Below are positions 57,920-64,000 of a stretch of DNA of 64,000 nt, in pieces; the first letter of the stretch is position 1; each line of letters starts with the position of its first letter. Source of the stretch: VRUE01 sp963817945 (lineage in GTDB: Bacteria; Actinomycetota; Thermoleophilia; Solirubrobacterales; 70-9); NCBI GenBank assembly GCA_963817945.1, contig CAWFQH010000005.1:248001-312000 (forward strand), given 5' to 3'. A model generated the notes under the pieces. It did no database searches and was not told where the DNA came from. It saw only the letters and a program-made list of their open reading frames with translations. The position numbers were made by a program, and so were the translations under genes.

Positions 57920-57935
57920 TTGACTGGTCAGTCAA
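57920..57935. promoter_or_regulatory. Operator-like palindrome upstream of the acyl-CoA dehydrogenase gene
   Basis: TTGACTG-GT-CAGTCAA is a 7+2+7 inverted repeat on the plus strand. It matches the P450 upstream site in form and in 12 of 14 core positions. Regulators of TetR type that control fatty-acid genes bind such sites; the cognate protein is not identified. Confidence 0.55.
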
Positions 57936-58038
57936 CCAGGGCAAGGGTACCGAATGGCGCCTTGGACGGCGGAATCAAGCCACCTCCCCGCGGCATCCCC
58001 CGGATTTAGGAGTGCCGCCGAAGGCGTACCCTTGGCCT

Positions 58039-58512
58039 ATGGATCTGCCGGCAGCACTCATCGACATCAAGAGCGGCTACGTGCTGGCGGCGATCACGCT
58101 CTTCACTTTGCCGATCGCCGCGACGGCGTTCGCCCGCTCTGGACCGGCATGGCAAGGGATCGGGGGCGGGCGCTTCTCGATCGAGCAGAAGCTGCCGCCG
58201 CCGCGGCTCGACCAGCCGCTGCAGCCGGTCGACCCAGCGCTGCAGGCAGCGGAGGCGCGGCAGATGCTGGAGGCGAAGTCCTATCGGCGCCAGCAGCGCG
58301 GCGAGGCCCCGCTCGACGTCGAGGCCGAGGTGGCGCGACTGCTCGACTCGCCGCTGGGTGCCTCCCCTGACCTCGACGAGCAGCTGCGGGCCGAGGTGCG
58401 GGAGCTCGTCCTCGCCCGCAATGAACGGCGTATGCGCAGCGGCAGAGCACCGTTGGACGTCGAGGCGGAGGTCGAGCGGCAGCTCGAGGATTTCGTAGGA
58501 TTGGGCAAGTGA
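58039..58512 (+). CDS. Membrane-anchored protein with a duplicated helical motif
   Basis: 157 aa from the ATG at 58039. One N-terminal membrane segment (YVLAAITLFTLPIAATAFA) precedes a soluble domain. Two copies of a motif occur: QRGEAPLDVEAEVARLLD near residue 94 and RSGRAPLDVEAEVERQLED near residue 134, each with a basic lead-in (KSYRRQ, NERRMR). No family is recognised. Its stop overlaps the next start (TGATG), and bcp follows, so the three are one operon. The 179 bases to the acyl-CoA dehydrogenase gene contain the operator at 57920. Confidence 0.65.
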   Translation: MDLPAALIDIKSGYVLAAITLFTLPIAATAFARSGPAWQGIGGGRFSIEQKLPPPRLDQPLQPVDPALQAAEARQMLEAKSYRRQQRGEAPLDVEAEVARLLDSPLGASPDLDEQLRAEVRELVLARNERRMRSGRAPLDVEAEVERQLEDFVGLGK

Positions 58513-58877
58513 TGGCGGGGGGCGCGGACAACCTCTACGACGTTGAGGAGTTGCTGGTCCATCCCGGCACCTACTTCAACCCCCAGACCGAGGTGCTGGT
58601 GGTCGTCGACGACTCCACCTCACTCGACCAGGAGGTCTTCAACATGGAGGCCTACGAGGGCGCCGATTGGGTCCGGATCTCCGATGACGTTCCGGTCGAC
58701 GAGAGCCGCCGCGACGAGGCTCTCGAGCGCTTCCAGACGAACTACCACCCCGGCTCGGCCGGCTCGGTCTCCGAAACCGCACTCGAACAGGGCGACGACG
58801 AGCTCGACGAGGACGAGCCGGGCCAGGAGCCCGGCCGCGAGGACAACGGCGTCCCGTCCGCGGGCCCCGAAGACTGA
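58512..58877 (+). CDS. Acidic small protein of unknown function
   Basis: 121 aa from the ATG at 58512, whose first base is also the last base of the previous TGA stop. The first 80 residues look folded (LYDVEELLVHPGTYFNPQTEVLVVVDDSTSLDQEVFNMEAYEGADWVRISDDVPVDE). The remainder is strongly acidic and disordered (EQGDDELDEDEPGQEPG). No family recognised. It is between a membrane-anchored protein and a peroxiredoxin in one operon. Confidence 0.6.
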   Translation: MAGGADNLYDVEELLVHPGTYFNPQTEVLVVVDDSTSLDQEVFNMEAYEGADWVRISDDVPVDESRRDEALERFQTNYHPGSAGSVSETALEQGDDELDEDEPGQEPGREDNGVPSAGPED

Positions 58878-58880
58878 ACG

Positions 58881-59351
58881 ATGCTCGAAGCTGGCCAGGA
58901 CGCGCCCGACTTCACCCTGCCCGATGAGGACGGCAACGACCTGACGCTCTCGGAGCTGCGCGGGCAGACGGTAGTCCTCTACTTCTATCCCCGCGCCGGC
59001 ACGCCGGGCTGTACGACGCAGGCTTGCGGGGTGCGGGACCGTGGCGGCGATTACGGAAAGGCGGGGGCGCGCGTGATCGGCGTCTCGGCCGACTCCGTCG
59101 AGGCGGTGAAGAAGTTTGCCGACAAATTCGACCTCGACTTCACCCTGCTCGCCGACGCGGACCACGCCGTCGCGGACGCCTACGGAACTTGGGTCGAGAA
59201 GTCGATGTACGGCAAGAAGTACTGGGGCGTGCAGCGCGCGACCTTCCTGATCGACGCCGACGGCAAGATCGCCAAGGTCTTCCCCAAGGTCTCGCCGAAG
59301 ACCCACGACGACGTCGTCCTGGACGCCCTCGCTGAGCTGGCCGCCGCCTGA
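58881..59351 (+). CDS. bcp: Thiol peroxidase, Bcp-type peroxiredoxin
   Basis: 156 aa. It reduces hydroperoxides with thioredoxin. The peroxidatic Cys is in YPRAGTPGCTTQACGVRD near residue 45, with a second Cys five residues on (CTTQAC), the usual Bcp resolving position. VIGVSADSVEAVKKFADKF and the later GVQRATFLIDADGKI belong to the family. It is the last gene of a three-gene operon. A bidirectional hairpin overlaps its stop. Confidence 0.94.
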   Translation: MLEAGQDAPDFTLPDEDGNDLTLSELRGQTVVLYFYPRAGTPGCTTQACGVRDRGGDYGKAGARVIGVSADSVEAVKKFADKFDLDFTLLADADHAVADAYGTWVEKSMYGKKYWGVQRATFLIDADGKIAKVFPKVSPKTHDDVVLDALAELAAA

Positions 59352-59368
59352 GCGGCGTCGCTCAGGCG
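59345..59368. terminator. Bidirectional terminator hairpin between bcp and the antiporter gene
   Basis: CGCCTGAGC (59345-59353) and GCTCAGGCG (59360-59368) form a perfect 9-bp stem with a 6-base loop. It covers both convergent stop codons. Confidence 0.7.
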
Positions 59369-60363
59369 CTGACGGCGACGATGACGATGTACGAGGTGTA
59401 GAGCGCGAACCAAGTGAGGACTGCCGCCAGCGAGAAGCGGTCGCGGCGGTGCAGCATCTCGTAGGCGAGGAAGCCGCCGACGAGGCCGAGGACGACCGAG
59501 ATCGAGGCGTTGAGACTGAGCGCCCAGTCGGTGAAGATGAGGCCGATCCCGACCGGGATCGTCGATTGGAAGACCATCGCGCCGGTGATGTTGCCGAGCG
59601 CCAAGGAGTCCTTGTTCTCGCGCACCCAGAAGAAGCTGTTGACCTTCTCCGGCAGCTCGGTCGCCAGCGGCGCCAGGATCAGAGCCAAGACGACAGCCTC
59701 GACGCCGAGGGACTCGGCGATGTGCAGAAGCTCCTCGACGAAGAGATGGGCGCCGCCGACCATCGCCCCCAGTCCGACCAGGAGCTGGACGGTGCAGATC
59801 AGCAGCGACGGGTTCATCCGGTGCTCGTCGCGGCGCTCGAAGAGGAGCGGGTCGAGCGTGCCGTGCTCCTGCACCTCGCCGCCGCCGAGCAGGGTGCGGC
59901 GGATATAGACCGGGTAGGCGAGGATGACGGCTATCCCGATCGGGATCCGCAGCGCGTCGGGCGCCCCCCAGGCGAGTGCCAGCGCGACGGCGAAGAAGAG
60001 CAGGAAGAAGAGAAGGTCCCGCTCCAACGTCGGCCCGTGCGCGTCCAGGCGCAGGCCGGTCTCTCGCCGCTCGCGGTAGATGTAGGCGAAGAGGCCGACC
60101 AGCCCCATCGCCAGGGTCGCCAGCAGGAAGGGCGCGCCGACGATCGCCCCGATCGCGACCTGGTCCGCCCCCTCCTTGGCGCCGATCAGCGCCACGATCG
60201 CGATTAGGGTCTCCGGCATCGCGGTGCCGACGGCGGCGAGCAGGCTGCCGACCGCCCCTTCGCCGAGCTTCAACCGGTGTCCTATCCACTCGACCGCATT
60301 GGTGAAGAGGAGGGCACCCGCGAGGATGATCGCGAAGCTGAGGACCAGCAGGAGGTAGTTCAA
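59362..60363 (-). CDS. Sodium/calcium exchanger-family antiporter (CaCA, YrbG-like)
   Basis: 333 aa with about ten membrane segments in two inverted halves. The alpha repeats are GTAMPETLIAIVALIGAKEGADQVAIGAIVGAPFL and LAPLATELPEKVNSFFWVRENKDSLALGNITGAMVFQS, each with the conserved Pro-Glu. The central loop is hydrophilic (ERRDEHRMN). It exchanges Ca2+ or another cation for Na+ or H+. No partner gene is visible. Confidence 0.88.
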   Translation of the reverse strand: MNYLLLVLSFAIILAGALLFTNAVEWIGHRLKLGEGAVGSLLAAVGTAMPETLIAIVALIGAKEGADQVAIGAIVGAPFLLATLAMGLVGLFAYIYRERRETGLRLDAHGPTLERDLLFFLLFFAVALALAWGAPDALRIPIGIAVILAYPVYIRRTLLGGGEVQEHGTLDPLLFERRDEHRMNPSLLICTVQLLVGLGAMVGGAHLFVEELLHIAESLGVEAVVLALILAPLATELPEKVNSFFWVRENKDSLALGNITGAMVFQSTIPVGIGLIFTDWALSLNASISVVLGLVGGFLAYEMLHRRDRFSLAAVLTWFALYTSYIVIVAVSA

Positions 60364-60382
60364 CTAGCGCCTTGGAACGTGA

Positions 60383-60409
60383 GGGGCCGGGGCACTAGCC
60401 GCCGGCCCC
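60383..60409 (-). terminator. Hairpin at the lipoprotein 3' end
   Basis: GGGGCCGG (60383-60390) and CCGGCCCC (60402-60409) form a perfect 8-bp stem across the lipoprotein stop codon. No T tract. Confidence 0.55.
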
Positions 60410-61402
60410 GCCGAATCTTTCGAGCAGTTCGCCCGGGTCGCCTTCGAGCAGGCCGAGCAGTTCCAGAGGATTGATGCCGAGCTTGAGGAAGAGGTCGCTG
60501 AGGGGTTTGGCTCCGCCCGGCGCTTCGATCGTCTGGTCCTCATTGACGCCGGTCAGCTGCAGGTCGAACTCGACGTCGGCGCTGGTCGGGCCTTTGCCGG
60601 TGGCTTTCTGCGGCTCGATCTGGAGCTGCGCCGAGAGTCGCCGCACGATGTCGTCGTCGCCGACGTAGACGTCGATCTTGGCCGATTTCACGCTGCCCTT
60701 CAGTTCGCTTCGCGCTTCTTCGAGCTCTTTCGTCGAGGGCAGCGATCCGGCGTTGCTCAACTGCGCTTTGCAGGCGGGGTCCTTGCTCAGCTTAATCAGC
60801 GAATCGATCGCACTGGGAACGTCGAGTTCGCCGCTGACCTTGGTGGTCTCGGTGCCGCCGACGTCGGCCTCGCCGCCGTCTTTGAGCTTGTCGGTGAAGT
60901 CGGCGGGCTTCAGTTCGCCGACCGTTTCCTGGCAGGCGGTGAGGCCGGTCGATTCGCCCTGGGGCGCGCCTTCGACCGACTGCGGGTCGATGATCGATTC
61001 AACGAAGCTGTAAGTGGTCGGGTCGACTTCGTAGTCGACCCCCTGGTAGTTGACGTAGGCGCTGTTGGGCAGCAGAACCAGGCCACCGTCGAAGTCGATT
61101 TTTTCGCCGTTGACCGCGCCGTTGGCTTTCGCGACCAGGTCTAGCTGCGGCAGGTCGCCCTCCCCGCCTTCGCCTTCTTCGAAGGGGCCCGAGAGGCTGA
61201 GGTCGAGGTCCCCGCCTTCCTTGCCCTTCGCGTCAACGGCGACGACGAGGTCGATGTCGCCGCTCTCGATTCCCTGCAGGGTGGCCTCGTCGATGACGGT
61301 CTGCGGATCCTCGCTGCCGCCATCGCCGCCGCCACAGGCGACGAGCCCAAGCGCAACTGCGAACAGGGCGATCAGCGCAATCGGGAATCTCTGTCGGCTC
61401 AC
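60395..61402 (-). CDS. Secreted lipoprotein of unknown function
   Basis: 335 aa. The signal peptide ends in the lipobox LVACGGG with Cys23. The mature part has beta-rich repeats (ATLQGIESGDIDLVVAVDAKGKEGGDLDLSLSGPF) resembling the LppX/LprAFG fold of actinobacterial lipid-carrier lipoproteins, as in VKSAKIDVYVGDDDIVRRLSAQLQIEP, but identity is low and the call is tentative. Two Cys (TACQETV and DPACKAQL) may pair. Monocistronic by appearance. Confidence 0.72.
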   Translation of the reverse strand: MSRQRFPIALIALFAVALGLVACGGGDGGSEDPQTVIDEATLQGIESGDIDLVVAVDAKGKEGGDLDLSLSGPFEEGEGGEGDLPQLDLVAKANGAVNGEKIDFDGGLVLLPNSAYVNYQGVDYEVDPTTYSFVESIIDPQSVEGAPQGESTGLTACQETVGELKPADFTDKLKDGGEADVGGTETTKVSGELDVPSAIDSLIKLSKDPACKAQLSNAGSLPSTKELEEARSELKGSVKSAKIDVYVGDDDIVRRLSAQLQIEPQKATGKGPTSADVEFDLQLTGVNEDQTIEAPGGAKPLSDLFLKLGINPLELLGLLEGDPGELLERFGGAGG

Positions 61403-61478
61403 CGGTCTCTCCTGGCAGATCGTCGTGGGGCGAACCGAGATCGTAAGCCCTGTGCCGCCGCCACGCGTTTCGATCTGC

Positions 61479-61694
61479 TTAACGCGCGTTTTCGATCTCG
61501 GGCGGCGTGTTATCGGTGAGGTTGAACGCCAGCAGGAGGAAGAAAGCCGAGATGGCGATCAGGGCGACCCCGATCGCGGTGAGGTTTCGCGAGCCCAACA
61601 TATGACCGAGGATGCCGATTGCAAAGCCGGCGCCGAAGACGACGAAGTAGGGAGTGCCGTTCTGCGGCAGGAAGGCGAGCGCGAGGTCGGGCAT
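61479..61694 (-). CDS. Small two-TM membrane protein
   Basis: 71 aa. Two hydrophobic helices: FVVFGAGFAIGILGHMLG (about 17-34) and LTAIGVALIAISAFFLLLAF (about 39-58), with a polar acidic C-terminus. The glycine-rich first helix suggests packing. The function is unknown. It is 24 bases from the divergent MoxR gene. Confidence 0.6.
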   Translation of the reverse strand: MPDLALAFLPQNGTPYFVVFGAGFAIGILGHMLGSRNLTAIGVALIAISAFFLLLAFNLTDNTPPEIENAR

Positions 61695-61718
61695 CGAGAG
61701 CGGATTATCATCGCCCCG

Positions 61719-62656
<938 letters not shown>

Positions 62657-62660
<4 letters not shown>

Positions 62661-64000
62661 GCGTGGCCGCGGGCTCGCCCTACGGCCCGCGACCCGAGGC
62701 CGGGCCGCCCGGCCTTGCCGCCAAGCTGCTCGGCTTCTGCGAGGAGCTGCGCAGCGAGGGAGTGGCTGTCGGGACCTCGGAGATCCTCGACGCCTTCGCG
62801 GCGCTGGAGCAGGTGCCGTGGAGCTCCCAAGACGACTTCCGCGAGGCGCTGGCGGCGACGATCGCCAAGTCCCAGGAGGACCGCCGCCTCTTCGAGCTGC
62901 TGTTCGAGCGCTGGTTCTTCCGCACCGCTGAGGCCGAGGCGATCGAGCGCGGCATCGGCGAGCGCGGCGAGCGCCACGAGGGGGGCGAGCGGCTCGACAT
63001 CGACGAGTTGCGCGAGCAGATCCGCGAGGCGATCGTGGAGGGCAACGAGGGCGAGATGCGCGACCTGGCCCGGCTGGCGATCGCCGCCTTCGGGCGGGAG
63101 GGCGAGGGCTCTGGCGTGGTCGGCGTCGACGTGCAGAGGATCCGTCGCACGCTCGGCCTCTCGACCGGCGCCGCCCGGGCCGAAGACGGCGCCGGTGAGC
63201 TGCCGCCGATCAACCGCGAGGAGCTGACCCGCTTCGAGCGCCACCTGCGCCGCGAGCTCGAACGCGACCTGATCGAGCGCACCTCCACCCTCCCCTCCTC
63301 GCGGCCGCTGGCCGAGCTGGACCGCGCCCTGCCCACCAGTCCGACGCAGGACCTCGCCGCCGTCCACCGCGCCGTCTCGCAGATGAAGCGCCGGCTGGCG
63401 ACGCTGGGGCACGAGCAGCGGGGGCGGCGCAAGGGACAGACCGTCGACGTGCGGCGCACGATGCGGGCCTCGCTGGAGACCGGCGGCGTGCCGCTGCGCC
63501 TGCGCTACCGGCCAAAGCGACCGCGGCGGCCGGAGATCTACGTCCTCTGCGACGTCTCCACCTCGGTCACCTCCGCCAGCGTCTTCTTCCTCTCCGTCTT
63601 GCACGCCCTGCACGACTCGTTTCGCAAACTGCGCAGCTTCGTCTTCATCGAGCGGATCTCCGAGGTGACCGAGATCTTCGAGCACGAGCGCGACTTCCGC
63701 GAGATCGCCAGGCGGATCTCCAGCGAGGGCGGAGTCGCCGACGTCTCCGGCTACACCGATTACGGTCGCGTCTGGCTCGAGTTCCTGACCGAGATCTCCG
63801 ACGACCTCGACCCGCGCTCGACCGTGATAGTCCTCGGCGACGCTCGCACTAACGGCCGCGAGCCACACGCCGAGGTCTTCGCCCGGATCGCCGAGCGGGC
63901 TGGCCGCCTTTTCTGGCTCAATCCCGAGCCGCGCCTCTACTGGAATTACGGCGACTCGGTGATGGCCGCCTACGAGCGCCACTGCGACGGCGCCTTCGAG
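62657..64000 (+). CDS. VWA-domain (CoxE-like) protein, C-terminus beyond window
   Basis: 448 codons are present from GTG 62657, with no stop before the window end; GTG 62663 is an alternative. The N-terminal half is a helical Glu/Arg-rich region (LAAKLLGFCEELRSEGVAVGTSEILDAFAAL), as in CoxE/YehP-type proteins. The VWA domain begins near residue 290 with LCDVSTSVTSAS (the DxSxS metal site) and continues with SGYTDYG and VLGDARTNGREP. It overlaps the MoxR stop by 4 bases, and the pair probably acts together on a client protein. This frame was read directly from the sequence. Confidence 0.87.

Overview
The window is a 64 kb piece of a high-G+C actinobacterial chromosome (around 70% G+C by eye). 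Its gene content and order fit the class Thermoleophilia (Solirubrobacterales-like). The main pointers are the actinobacterial block tilS-hpt-ftsH-folP-folB-folK-coaX-lysS-clpC, a disA-carD-ispD block, a type III glutamine synthetase, and secreted subtilases ending in a Cys-containing Ig-like tail typical of that class. The lineage call is an inference. I saw no rRNA, tRNA, CRISPR array, insertion sequence or prophage.

Layout. 0-11.6 kb, all minus strand: ispD (cut by the window edge), carD, disA, an MFS exporter, an aldo/keto reductase, clpC, lysS, greA, dusB, coaX. 11.7-14.2 kb, plus strand: a GST-like gene, a lower-G+C anti-phage deoxycytidylate deaminase (DcdV/AvcD family) with an apparent +1 frameshift near its 3' end, and an unknown 56-aa ORF directly behind it. 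This island sits inside the otherwise minus-strand housekeeping run. 14.2-21.7 kb, minus strand: folK, folB, folP (a plus-strand hotdog gene lies between folP and folB), ftsH, hpt, tilS and a MerR-HTH/class III cyclase fusion. 21.9-23.8 kb: amt-glnB. 24-28.4 kb: a nucleoside-phosphorylase-like gene, a small coiled-coil gene, a three-domain secreted peptidoglycan hydrolase and an unknown gene. 28.5-32 kb: a fatty-acid oxidation fusion, a sirtuin and a HAD phosphatase. 32-35.7 kb: a frameshifted NlpC/P60-like gene, glnN and a membrane protein. 35.7-41.2 kb: P450, K+ channel, rlmN, a DUF4234 protein and an amine oxidase. 41.4-46.2 kb: GNAT, two SnoaL-like proteins, TetR, cupin, a Cys-rich small protein, an R2-like di-metal oxidase, a SRPBCC-like protein and a ZIP transporter. 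46.2-53.4 kb: recD2, a VTT membrane protein and two overlapping subtilases. 53.6-64 kb: csp, typA, a membrane protein, an acyl-CoA dehydrogenase, two small unknown genes, bcp, a Ca/cation antiporter, a lipoprotein, and a MoxR/VWA pair that runs off the window end.

How the genes work together. The minus-strand core covers folate synthesis, purine salvage, tRNA maturation and modification, CoA synthesis and protein quality control. Nitrogen is handled by Amt, a PII protein lacking Tyr51, and GSIII. The most interesting items are the DcdV island with its frameshift and unknown small partner, a set of long nested palindromes at gene ends, the cyclase/DNA-binding fusion, the peptidoglycan hydrolase with a degenerate M23 domain, a subtilase with Glu where His is expected, and a shared operator-like motif in front of the P450 and the acyl-CoA dehydrogenase.
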